Origin: Planctomycetia bacterium
GTDB lineage: Bacteria; Planctomycetota; Planctomycetia; Planctomycetales; Planctomycetaceae
Length of the DNA stretch: 46,191 nt
Assembly (NCBI GenBank): GCA_026400935.1
Contig: JAPLNX010000113.1
Location: 1-46,191, forward strand
Reading direction: 5' to 3'
Below, piece after piece: positions 1-7,078 of this stretch. The position numbers and the translations under genes were made by a program. The stretch's first letter is position 1. Each line of letters begins with the position of its first letter. A model generated the notes under the pieces. The model made no database searches, was not told the origin of the DNA, and saw only the letters and a list, made by a program, of their open reading frames with translations.

Positions 1-713
1 ATTCCAAAGTTGCGCGCACAGCGCGCATAATTCACAATCGAAGACTCTAACTGAGCTGGTCCAATGTGAGCCGAATTGGTGCTTTGCTGATACGTGGCCA
101 GCGCCTCGTTCCAAAGATTGGCTTGGATTTGAGTTCGTCCCAAAGCAAACAACGAGGGTGTATTGCTTGGAGCTTTGGCGAGCGCCGCTCGAAAATGCCG
201 CTCCGCCTCTTTGGTCCGACGTTTGAATTCGGCGAGGCGACCGAACAGATAGTCGGTCTGTGGATCATTTGGAAAAGCTTGTTGCCACTGCTGAATGATC
301 GCCGTGGCCGCATCGACTTGCCCGTTGATCAACAGCCCGTTCGGATACGCCTCGCAGATTTCGGCTCCGTCTTCCGAGTGATCGATGAGAAGCTTGTCCA
401 AGTCGCGCAGGATGTTGTCCAAGTCTCCACTCTGCGCTTGAAGCAGTAGCTCTTCACGACGGACAAGTTCGGATTCAGCCCCCAATTGTCTGGCAGTGCG
501 AAGATGACGCATCGCTTCGTCGGGGCTTCCTAATTTGCGTTTGACGCGAGCAAACAGCCATTCCGTCTTCGCACTATGGGGTTCCAGTTGAGCTGCCCGT
601 TGAACCCACACTTTTGCTGCCAGGTAGTCACGTCGTTCGAGTGCTTGCCAAGTCTTTTGGCGAGGCCACCAAGCGAACCCACCCAACGACCATGCGGCGA
701 CCAACAGCTCCAC
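1..713 (-). CDS. TPR protein with N-terminal membrane segment, partial (cut by the left edge)
   Basis: An open minus-strand frame runs off position 1, so the C-terminus is missing; about 237 residues are visible. After a short hydrophobic N-terminal stretch (ELLVAAWSLGGFAWW) come helical tetratricopeptide-like repeats, for example DYLAAKVWVQRAAQLEPHSA, SPDEAMRHLRTARQLGA and TKEAERHFRAALAKAPSN. The pattern of small and aromatic residues and the acidic/proline repeat ends fit TPRs. A TAA stop closes the frame at about 740. The only plausible start I see is GTG at 711-713, which has no clear ribosome binding site, so the start is uncertain. It lies 114 bp downstream of the oxidoreductase on the same strand and could be cotranscribed with it. 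TPR proteins are scaffolds; the specific partner cannot be told. Confidence 0.75.
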   Translation of the reverse strand, partial: MELLVAAWSLGGFAWWPRQKTWQALERRDYLAAKVWVQRAAQLEPHSAKTEWLFARVKRKLGSPDEAMRHLRTARQLGAESELVRREELLLQAQSGDLDNILRDLDKLLIDHSEDGAEICEAYPNGLLINGQVDAATAIIQQWQQAFPNDPQTDYLFGRLAEFKRRTKEAERHFRAALAKAPSNTPSLFALGRTQIQANLWNEALATYQQSTNSAHIGPAQLESSIVNYARCARNFG

Positions 714-807
714 AAATGCCGGGAGGAGGAGTTGTCGTACAAGTTTTTATTGAGGAACGAGCTTCATGGTTGGCAGTTCGTTCACGCGGACGTTTCCGAT
801 AAGAGCG

Positions 808-826
808 GGCAAGCGGGCAGCTTGCC
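808..826 (-). terminator. Hairpin after the oxidoreductase gene
   Basis: Perfect 7-bp arms GGCAAGC (808-814) and GCTTGCC (820-826) with a 5-nt loop begin just beyond the oxidoreductase stop codon. On the minus strand no clean U-tract follows, only CTCTTAT, so it may be an attenuating hairpin or a small repeat rather than a strong terminator. Confidence 0.3.
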
Positions 827-827
827 A

Positions 828-2180
828 CTACGAGATCCACGCCGGTTCAAACCCTTTGCGATACGGCTTCGTCAGCAGTCCATTGGCTTTGTCGTTGTTC
901 GTAATCTTCATTTCTGCCGAGTTCCACTTCAGCGTTTGGCTCGACAGGCGAATCGCGATCGTGCCGAGCAACACGGTTTCGGTCAGCGGGCACGCGTAAT
1001 CGAAGTGCGAGGTCGTCTTATCAACGCCTCGGCAAGCATCTGCCCAACTGACGTAGTGGTCGCGAGCCGGGACCATTTCGATCTTGGTACTTGCATACTT
1101 GTCTTCAGGAAAGAGCTTCGGCATCGCAACGTGCGGAACCAACAGCGAACCCTTCTCGCCGATGAGCACTGAACCGGAACCGGGCAACGCGAAGCCTGCC
1201 GGCAAGCCCATCAGGTCGTTTGCCGGTACGTGTCCTTCGCCGTCGTACCACGTCACGTTGATCGTCTTGCCCGACGTGTATTCGGTGCCGGGAAACTCGT
1301 AATGCACTGTGGACCATTTCGTCCAAATCTCTTTGTTGATCGGCGGAGCATCGGCCCACAAACTGTTCGGCGCGGTGAGCTTCAATGCGGAGAAGACCGG
1401 ATCCAGAATGTGGCAACCGAAGTCGCCCAACTGGCCGTTCGAGAAATCCTGCCACGCGCGCCAATTGAACGAGTGATAAATCTTTGGCAAATATGGTCGC
1501 TCCGGAGCAACGCCGAGCCATTCATTCCAATGCACTGTCTCCGGAACCGCTTCCGATCCCGCCGGACGATCGTCGGCCAAAATCCAGCCCATGCGGCCCG
1601 CTTGCCACGAATGCACTTCTTTGACTTTGCCAATCACGCCGTCGTGAACCAGCTTCACCGCCGTGCGATAGAACTCATGCGATTGAATCTGATTACACAT
1701 CTGCGTGACGAGCTTGTACTTCCTTGCCGCCGTCTGCATCTGCCGAGCCTCATGCACGGTGTGAGTCAGCGGCTTCTGACAAAAGACATGCTTGCCAAGT
1801 TGCATGGCAGGCAACGCAATCGGTGCGTGCATGTGATCCGGCGTTGAAACCAGGATTCCGTCAAACGCCTTCGAGTTCACATCGTCGAGCAACTTGCGGT
1901 AATCAAAGAACCGCTTCGCTGCAGGGAATTTTTCCACCGCTTGTCCCAGATGCGGCTTCGATTCATCGATGTCGCATAAAGCCACAACATTCACGTGCGG
2001 ACTCGCCGCGACACCCAACAAGTCCGACCAGCCTTTGCCTCCTGTTCCAACCGAAGCAATATTGAATTTTTCATTCGCCCCCAATACCCGATTCCAACTT
2101 GCCGCCGTCATAGCAATCGCTGAACCGGCAACCAAACTCTGCTTGAGAAAATCACGACGCGACGAACGACTGGTCTGCAT
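828..2180 (-). CDS. Gfo/Idh/MocA-family oxidoreductase with Tat signal
   Basis: A 450-residue predicted NAD(P)-dependent oxidoreductase exported by the twin-arginine route. The N-terminus has SRRDFLKQS followed by a hydrophobic, alanine-rich stretch, a Tat signal common in planctomycete members of this family. Next comes a Rossmann segment (FNIASVGTGGKGWSDLL) and the motif CQKPLTHTVHEA, the place of the family's conserved EKP lysine. The C-terminal part (for example WHEYEFPGT-like strands, HFDYACPLTETVLLG) fits the family's substrate domain. I chose ATG 2178-2180 because GAGGAG lies 7 nt upstream and the Tat signal starts there; the open frame extends to 2459 but the extra 93 codons run through a repeat-bearing intergenic region. 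Substrates in this family are usually sugars or inositols; which one applies here is unknown. Confidence 0.9.
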   Translation of the reverse strand: MQTSRSSRRDFLKQSLVAGSAIAMTAASWNRVLGANEKFNIASVGTGGKGWSDLLGVAASPHVNVVALCDIDESKPHLGQAVEKFPAAKRFFDYRKLLDDVNSKAFDGILVSTPDHMHAPIALPAMQLGKHVFCQKPLTHTVHEARQMQTAARKYKLVTQMCNQIQSHEFYRTAVKLVHDGVIGKVKEVHSWQAGRMGWILADDRPAGSEAVPETVHWNEWLGVAPERPYLPKIYHSFNWRAWQDFSNGQLGDFGCHILDPVFSALKLTAPNSLWADAPPINKEIWTKWSTVHYEFPGTEYTSGKTINVTWYDGEGHVPANDLMGLPAGFALPGSGSVLIGEKGSLLVPHVAMPKLFPEDKYASTKIEMVPARDHYVSWADACRGVDKTTSHFDYACPLTETVLLGTIAIRLSSQTLKWNSAEMKITNNDKANGLLTKPYRKGFEPAWIS

Positions 2181-2646
2181 GGAATGCTCCTCATCAAAAG
2201 CAAGCGGCGAAATAGAACCATCAGCCACAACAGTTTGAGCAGCCCCACGCAGTTCAGCAAGCAGGCCGTAATGGCCGGTCACAAGCACGACCCGCCGTTG
2301 TGGCCGGTCTCCGACCGCGCCACTGGTCAATGACCGAAGATCGCAAGTTGCGGCCGGTCGGTCCCCGAAAGTACGGGCGGTCTTTAGTCCAGCAGCAATA
2401 CAGACGAATTTGTGCCTTTGAAACATCGATCGTTTGTCTCGCGGCATCGGCAAACTCAACTCGTCCTACCGTGAGTCAAAATAGGCAAGTCATGCCGACG
2501 CTGGGGAGGCTCGTAGCTTCGGAATGAGCGATAGAGCACGAACAACCGGTTGGTTCGGCAAGGTCGCGTCCGATACTGAATGCCGATGGTCTGCTGACGA
2601 AGGCGTCGTCGGCGGATGAGTTTCTCCCACCACGGAAGGTGCGGAC
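2181..2646. other. Divergent intergenic region carrying a dispersed repeat
   Basis: These 466 bp separate the minus-strand oxidoreductase from the plus-strand lipoprotein gene and should hold both promoters; I could not identify convincing -35/-10 boxes. The part at about 2293-2390 is a copy of a repeat found again inside the giant ORF. A 10-bp palindrome, CAACCGGTTG (2543-2552), lies about 100 bp before the lipoprotein start and could be an operator, but nothing else supports that. Confidence 0.6.
2293..2390 (-). repeat. Dispersed GGTCTCC/GGAGACC repeat, intergenic copy
   Basis: The first 33 or so bases (CCGCCGTTGTGGCCGGTCTC, then GACCG and GCCAC) match, with one indel and one substitution, the reverse complement of 42184-42216 inside the giant ORF. 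After that the two copies diverge but keep GACCG/CGGTC blocks. The outer limits are approximate. It looks like a non-coding, palindrome-rich interspersed element, with no ORF or transposase of its own. Confidence 0.6.
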
Positions 2647-3834
2647 GTGATACGGCACAGGACGCTGCTTGCGATATTGACCGGCTGCATGATGAGCCTG
2701 ACGGGTTGTCAGGCCTCATGGCAGGACCGTGTCGATTCACGGCCGATGAAGTACGGCTCGTTTTCGGACAAGTTCGCCTATTGGACTGGCGGCCCGTGCG
2801 ACGGATATCGACCGGCCTATCACTGCGGATCGCCGGACGGGTTATTCGACCGCAAGGCGGTGCATCACGCTTCGATCTCCAGCGCCAATCAAGCACTCGA
2901 TGAGCAATTCCCAGACGGCGTGAGTCGAGACTTTCGATACGGCTTTCAACAAGCATTTCTCGACATCGCCAACGGTGGCAATGGCGCATTACCTGCCGTT
3001 CCGCCGCCACGTTATTGGACCGCTGCGTATCGCACCACTTGGGGACACAACAAGGCTCGTGATTGGTTTGAAGGCTATGAAGCAGGAGCGAGCGCGGCGA
3101 AGTGTTCGGCGTTGCGAGAGGCTCAATCCGTTCCCACCGCCGCCTATCGTGGGCCGGACAATCAAGTGTCGATAGGGCTGAACGGTGGCGAGAATTCGTT
3201 TGGTTCAGCACCGCTGAACTCCGCCCCGATGGCAGTTCCTGCCAGCGGTTGGAATCCGCAAAGTATGAGTCCCTATCCCGTGAGTCCTTACTCCGCCAGC
3301 CCACACTCCATGGGTCCGTACTCAACGAACCCTTACCCCATCAGCCCATACTCGGCCAGTCCCTACCAAGCGGCTCCCAATCCATATCTCGCTCCGGCTC
3401 AGCCGCCGCTGAATCCGTGGCCACAAATGCAAATGCAACCGCAGATGCCGCCGCAAAGTGGATATCCCGCATCTGGTCCTGCGATGAGTCCGTCTGGTCC
3501 AATGATGAATCCGTCTGTCCCAATGATGAATCCGCCTGTCCCAATGATGAATCCGCCTGTCCCGCCGATGAGTCCAATGGCGAATCCCCAATTTAGCGGC
3601 AGCGATGCATTGAGCGGACGCATCTCGCCGACTTCACCGTGGTCTTCGTTATCGCCCTCTTCAGACGGCCACAGTGTCGTTCCGGGAGTTCCATATTCAC
3701 CGGTACCGACATCACCCAACATGGTTCCGAACAATTCGGCTCCTCCCTCCAGTGCATTGCCTACCAGCAATCCATGGAACCGTTTTTCGGGCTTTGGCCC
3801 CAGTGGTTTTCGTTCGGAAGGAGCATCAAGGTGA
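2647..3834 (+). CDS. Repeat-rich lipoprotein next to polysaccharide export gene
   Basis: 395 residues. The N-terminus is a lipoprotein signal with lipobox LTGC (Cys about 21). A conserved-looking segment (about 80-155: YGFQQAFLDIANGGNGALP, YWTAAYRTTWGHNKARDWFE, GYEAGASAAK) precedes a long Pro/Ser/Met/Tyr-rich tail. The tail holds SPY-type repeats (about 205-250) and tandem PMMNPPV repeats (about 285-308). GTG 2647 is used because GGAAGG stands 8 nt upstream; no other start fits the signal peptide. It is translationally coupled to the Wza-like gene (GTGA overlap at 3831-3834), so a role in the same envelope or exopolysaccharide apparatus is likely. I do not recognise a named family; the low-complexity tail may be a wall- or polymer-binding spacer. 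Confidence 0.8.
   Translation: MIRHRTLLAILTGCMMSLTGCQASWQDRVDSRPMKYGSFSDKFAYWTGGPCDGYRPAYHCGSPDGLFDRKAVHHASISSANQALDEQFPDGVSRDFRYGFQQAFLDIANGGNGALPAVPPPRYWTAAYRTTWGHNKARDWFEGYEAGASAAKCSALREAQSVPTAAYRGPDNQVSIGLNGGENSFGSAPLNSAPMAVPASGWNPQSMSPYPVSPYSASPHSMGPYSTNPYPISPYSASPYQAAPNPYLAPAQPPLNPWPQMQMQPQMPPQSGYPASGPAMSPSGPMMNPSVPMMNPPVPMMNPPVPPMSPMANPQFSGSDALSGRISPTSPWSSLSPSSDGHSVVPGVPYSPVPTSPNMVPNNSAPPSSALPTSNPWNRFSGFGPSGFRSEGASR
3498..3560 (+). repeat. 21-bp tandem repeat in coding sequence (about three units)
   Basis: About three near-identical 21-bp units around CCAATGATGAATCCGCCTGT encode PMMNPPV (first unit PMMNPSV). DNA-level identity suggests recent slippage or recombination, so copy number may vary among strains. 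Confidence 0.75.
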
Positions 3835-5729
3835 TTCGCCTGAAACGAGTAACCATGTCGCGAAATATTTCTTGCCGCAACTCGATCGGAGTTGTGAGAG
3901 CGTGGCTGCGTCAAGCAATTGCTTGTGGAGTCATTGCCAGCGGCACGATCGGACTGTCTGGTTGTGCGGCCTTTCGCCCGATCGAAGGGATTCCCGCTCG
4001 CTACGTTCCAGACGAAGTCAAAGCCGCATCGCGGTCTGGGAAGAAGACGATCGACCTGTCGTTGTTGAGCCAAACTCAACCGAACGTCTATCACCTTGAT
4101 GCCGGTGACATCCTCGCTGTTTACATCGAAGGAGTGATTCCTCGACCGAATGAGATGCCGCCGGTCAACATGCCTCAAAACAACGAAGAAGGGATGCCAG
4201 CGCTGGGCTATCCAATCCCCATTCGTCAGGACGGAACGATTTCGTTGCCCTTGTTGCCGCGAGCATTGAATGTGCGCGGCATGACGGTAGCCCAAGTCGA
4301 GAACACCGTTCGCCGCGCTTACACAGTCGATCGAAAGATTCTGCAAACTGGCAACGAACGAGTGTGGGTCATCCTGCACAAGCCGCGTCATTACCGAGTG
4401 CTCGTGATCCGCCAAGAAGGTGTTGAGCAACCGATGCTGGGCCAAGGAGGCACCGCCAATCTCGGTGCCTTGAAGCGTGGGACCGGGCGAGTCGTCGCCT
4501 TGACCGCGTACAAGAACGATGTCCTGCATGCGCTCGCCGAAACAGGCGGACTTCCTGGTTTGGATGCCGAGAACACGATCTACGTAGTGCGTGCGAAGCG
4601 ACGAGCGAACGTGGGTGGCGCAGCGAACTCTTGGACTCAAGCAAGCGGTCCGAACTCCGGTTGGAGCGTTGCCCCCCAATCCCCCACCGGTCCAATGGCG
4701 ATGCCCGCGTATCCGGCTGCGATCCCGCCGTTGCCAGAGGGAAGTTATCTGAATCCCTCGCAACCAAACGGCACACTTCAAACACTTCCTGGTGTTGCTG
4801 GGCCCGGCGACGCACTGCCGAACGTTCCCACGACAACTCCTCAAGGAACCTTGTCTCCGTCTGAGTCTCCTTCGCTTCCCACCGATGGCGCGGCGGTCAC
4901 TCCAGGTCCACAAACTCGCAAAGCGACTTCAGCGAACTCTGGAGTGCAATTGGCGGTGCTTAGTTTCGAGACCGATGATTCGTCGCAGCGTGTCACTCCC
5001 GCAGCGTTCAATCAAACAGCGATCAACCAGGGCACGCTCAATCCCACCCCCGCGAACCGCGTAACGATGCCGGCTCTCGGAACCGTTCCAATGCTGGCTC
5101 AGTCAACCGATTGGCAAAGCGGTCTGCCACCAACTCACGTGGCGGAAGACTGGCCTGAAATGTCCGCCGACACATGGATGGGCCATACAGCCTCTGGCGA
5201 TCAAACTTTGGCGAGCCAAAACGTCGTCAAGATTCCGGTACGACTCGCGCCCGGCGAGCACGTCAACTTCAACGAACGTGACATCCTGCTGGAAGATGGT
5301 GACATCGTCTTCATCGAGTCTCGCGATACCGAGATTTTTTACACGGGCGGGTTGCTCGGCGGCGGCCAATATACATTGCCACGCGACTATGATCTGGATG
5401 TGCTCGGAGCTATCGCGATTGCGCAAGCTGGTCGCGCACAAGCAAGTGCGAACCGCGGCACTGGTGGTGTCACCGCTATGAATCAAGACGTCACGATCAG
5501 TGCCAGCCAAGCGATCATTTTGCGGAAGATGCCCAACGGCACTCAGGTACCAATCAAAGTCGATCTCTATCGCGCCGTTCGACACCCGCAAGAAAGGGTT
5601 CTCATGCAACCGGGCGACTACTTGGTTCTGCAATACACGCCGATGGAAGCCTGCGGTGCATTCTTTGAACGCCACTTACTAGAAGGCGCCCTCTTCGGCG
5701 TCGCGAGCGCCTCGCTGAATAGGCCGTAG
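3831..5729 (+). CDS. Wza-like polysaccharide export lipoprotein with long insertion
   Basis: 632 residues, predicted outer-membrane polysaccharide export protein. The signal peptide ends in lipobox LSGC. A Poly_export domain follows (YHLDAGDILAVYIEG, IRQDGTISLPLLPRALNVRG, MTVAQVENTVRRAYT), then an SLBB-like segment (VLVIRQEG, NDVLHALAETGGLPGLDAEN). About 240 residues of Pro/Ser/Thr/Gln-rich sequence interrupt it before a second SLBB-like segment (DILLEDGDIVFIESRDTEIF, TGGLLGGGQYTLPRDYDLDV) and a C-terminal block with MQPGDYLVLQYTP. I chose GTG 3831 because AAGGAG lies 7 nt upstream and it overlaps the previous stop as GTGA; ATG 3855 has no visible ribosome binding site. The insertion makes it far longer than typical Wza (about 380 residues). 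No glycosyltransferase or tyrosine kinase partner is in the window. Confidence 0.88.
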   Translation: MIRLKRVTMSRNISCRNSIGVVRAWLRQAIACGVIASGTIGLSGCAAFRPIEGIPARYVPDEVKAASRSGKKTIDLSLLSQTQPNVYHLDAGDILAVYIEGVIPRPNEMPPVNMPQNNEEGMPALGYPIPIRQDGTISLPLLPRALNVRGMTVAQVENTVRRAYTVDRKILQTGNERVWVILHKPRHYRVLVIRQEGVEQPMLGQGGTANLGALKRGTGRVVALTAYKNDVLHALAETGGLPGLDAENTIYVVRAKRRANVGGAANSWTQASGPNSGWSVAPQSPTGPMAMPAYPAAIPPLPEGSYLNPSQPNGTLQTLPGVAGPGDALPNVPTTTPQGTLSPSESPSLPTDGAAVTPGPQTRKATSANSGVQLAVLSFETDDSSQRVTPAAFNQTAINQGTLNPTPANRVTMPALGTVPMLAQSTDWQSGLPPTHVAEDWPEMSADTWMGHTASGDQTLASQNVVKIPVRLAPGEHVNFNERDILLEDGDIVFIESRDTEIFYTGGLLGGGQYTLPRDYDLDVLGAIAIAQAGRAQASANRGTGGVTAMNQDVTISASQAIILRKMPNGTQVPIKVDLYRAVRHPQERVLMQPGDYLVLQYTPMEACGAFFERHLLEGALFGVASASLNRP

Positions 5730-5767
5730 TGCAGGATCAACCCGTGGCAATGAGTGTCGCTACGGCC
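5722..5767 (+). terminator. Inverted repeat at the end of the polysaccharide export operon
   Basis: Perfect 8-bp arms GGCCGTAG (5722-5729, including the stop codon) and CTACGGCC (5760-5767) with a 30-nt spacer. There is no U-tract. It may be a weak terminator or mark the edge of the decayed restriction locus that begins here. Confidence 0.3.
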
Positions 5768-6287
5768 ACATCACGATCGCATTCCTACTCATCACCAGCC
5801 ATCGTCTTTCGGGAAGAGCTGGCTTAAGTGGTGCCTCCCTGTGGGTGACTTCTCCACCATCCGCGATCAGGCGAATCCGTTTCTCGCTGCCGACGAGTGC
5901 TTCCAGCGCGGCCCACTTGGTCTTGAGCTTCTGCTTGCGATCCTCTTCTTCCCCTTCGTTGATTACCTCGAACTCGGAATCGACCTTGGGGAGTTTGGCT
6001 TCGTTGAGGCTCAGCTTGGCGACGCGGCTTTCGTAGTAGATCGGGACCGTGGCCTTGTCGATGACCGCTTGCTGGATGTCGTAGACCGAGACTTACTCGC
6101 CGAAGACGGCCCGCGTGTTGGCGTCGTTCTGTTCGATGGGAGTCCCGGTGAAGCCGATGAATGAGGCGTTCGGCAGGGCGTCCCGCACGTTGCTGGCCAG
6201 GACGTCGCCGAGAATTCGCTCAAAGGCTTCGTCGTCAGTCCACTGCACCATCGCGGTTTTGGGAGTCACCGTAATTTGGGGGAACAC
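5760..6287 (-). pseudogene. hsdR: Type I restriction endonuclease HsdR remnant
   Basis: Reading minus from about 6200: [31 protein letters not shown], a TAA stop at 6093-6095 where a tyrosine codon is expected, then [40 protein letters not shown] and [20 protein letters not shown]. This is the motor-domain segment of type I R subunits (the GFTGTPI motif) followed by the conserved region after it. Homology stops at about 5865; the frame then runs through unrelated sequence to a stop at 5760. Sequence above about 6200 no longer looks like HsdR. Only about 110 of roughly 1000 residues remain, with an internal stop, so it is not functional as a nuclease. It pairs with the hsdM remnant at 10879-11410. 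Confidence 0.85.
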
Positions 6288-6427
6288 CGTTCAAGCATAC
6301 AATTCAAACGACGATCAAAAACCGAACTCGCCCAAACGCTAACATGCGGAGACTTCCAATGAGCGATTTGACGCTCTCGTTGCTTCGGCAAAAGCCCTCC
6401 CGGCTTGTGAAGCGGTGGTGAACGAGA

Positions 6428-7075
6428 ATGGCGAAGATCACCGATCTGTTGGTCGCCGAGCACGGAACGCCGTCGCTCGGCAACTTTCGCGATCCGGTCA
6501 AGGAGATCTTCTATATCGTCCTATCGGCGAGAACGACCGAGTCGCTCTACAAGCAGGCTCACAAGCGCCTGTGGAGTCAGTTTCCAAGCCTTGAGGAGAT
6601 TGCCAAAGCACCCTTGGCACGCTTGCGAAACTGTGTAGCAACTGCCGGTCTTGGAAAAAAGCGAGCGGCGCAGATCAAGGTGATCGCTTCAAAACTGCTT
6701 TCCGAGTTTGGCCCCCGACCGGCCATCAAACTGCGACGGCTTTCCGCGGAAGGAGCCTACGCCGCTCTGCGAAGTCTGCCGGGCGTGGGACCGAAGTCTG
6801 CGCTTTGCGTGTTGATGTACAGCCTCGGATTCGACGTTTTCCCCGTCGATGCCCACGTCCAGCGGGTTCTGCGTCGAATTGGTTTGATCGGAGCCGGAGC
6901 CAAGCACTATCACGCACAAGACCTGCCTCCGGGATTTGTGCCGTCGGAACGCAGTAAAGAATTACATGTGGCGCTGGTCATTCATGGTCGTCGCGTTTGC
7001 AAACCACGAGCGCCCCTTTGCAACGAATGCGTCATCAAGAGTATTTGCAAGACAGGCCGTGTGGCACAAAGGTGA
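6428..7075 (+). CDS. Endonuclease III-family DNA glycosylase/AP lyase
   Basis: 215 residues with the full HhH-GPD plus iron-sulphur layout. Residues 34-38 (ARTTE) match the LSAQTTD region; the hairpin LPGVGPKSA (117-125) carries the expected catalytic lysine (Lys123); VDAH (140-143) carries the catalytic aspartate (Asp141); Cys191, 198, 201 and 207 fit the C-x6-C-x2-C-x5-C 4Fe-4S pattern. It should be an active base-excision enzyme with lyase activity. It faces the three-gene methyltransferase operon with only 3 bp between stop codons. EndoIII relatives linked to m5C methyltransferases, such as Mig.MthI, repair T:G mismatches from deaminated 5-methylcytosine, so a linked repair role is attractive; a restriction role is also possible. 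A 20-codon ORF in the same frame (6359-6421) ends 6 bp before this ATG. Confidence 0.9.
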   Translation: MAKITDLLVAEHGTPSLGNFRDPVKEIFYIVLSARTTESLYKQAHKRLWSQFPSLEEIAKAPLARLRNCVATAGLGKKRAAQIKVIASKLLSEFGPRPAIKLRRLSAEGAYAALRSLPGVGPKSALCVLMYSLGFDVFPVDAHVQRVLRRIGLIGAGAKHYHAQDLPPGFVPSERSKELHVALVIHGRRVCKPRAPLCNECVIKSICKTGRVAQR

Positions 7076-7078
7076 TGC

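Noticed and set aside
828-2459. The full 543-codon frame for the oxidoreductase
   Set aside because: The first 93 codons run through an intergenic repeat and precede a clear ribosome binding site and Tat signal at 2180.
2543-2552. Palindrome CAACCGGTTG as an operator
   Set aside because: Ten bases can occur by chance, there is no second copy and no regulator gene nearby.
2456-3325. A 289-codon minus-strand frame
   Set aside because: Opposite the lipoprotein signal and conserved region; Arg/Cys/Ser-rich with no motif. Shadow frame.
3498-3560. Possible CRISPR-like or regulatory direct repeats
   Set aside because: The units are contiguous, have no spacers and translate into tandem PMMNPPV in the lipoprotein; they are coding repeats.
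3399-4913. A 504-codon open frame on the minus strand
   Set aside because: It lies opposite the lipoprotein and Wza-like genes, is Arg/Ser/Gly rich without any recognisable domain, and mirrors their repeats; it is a shadow frame.
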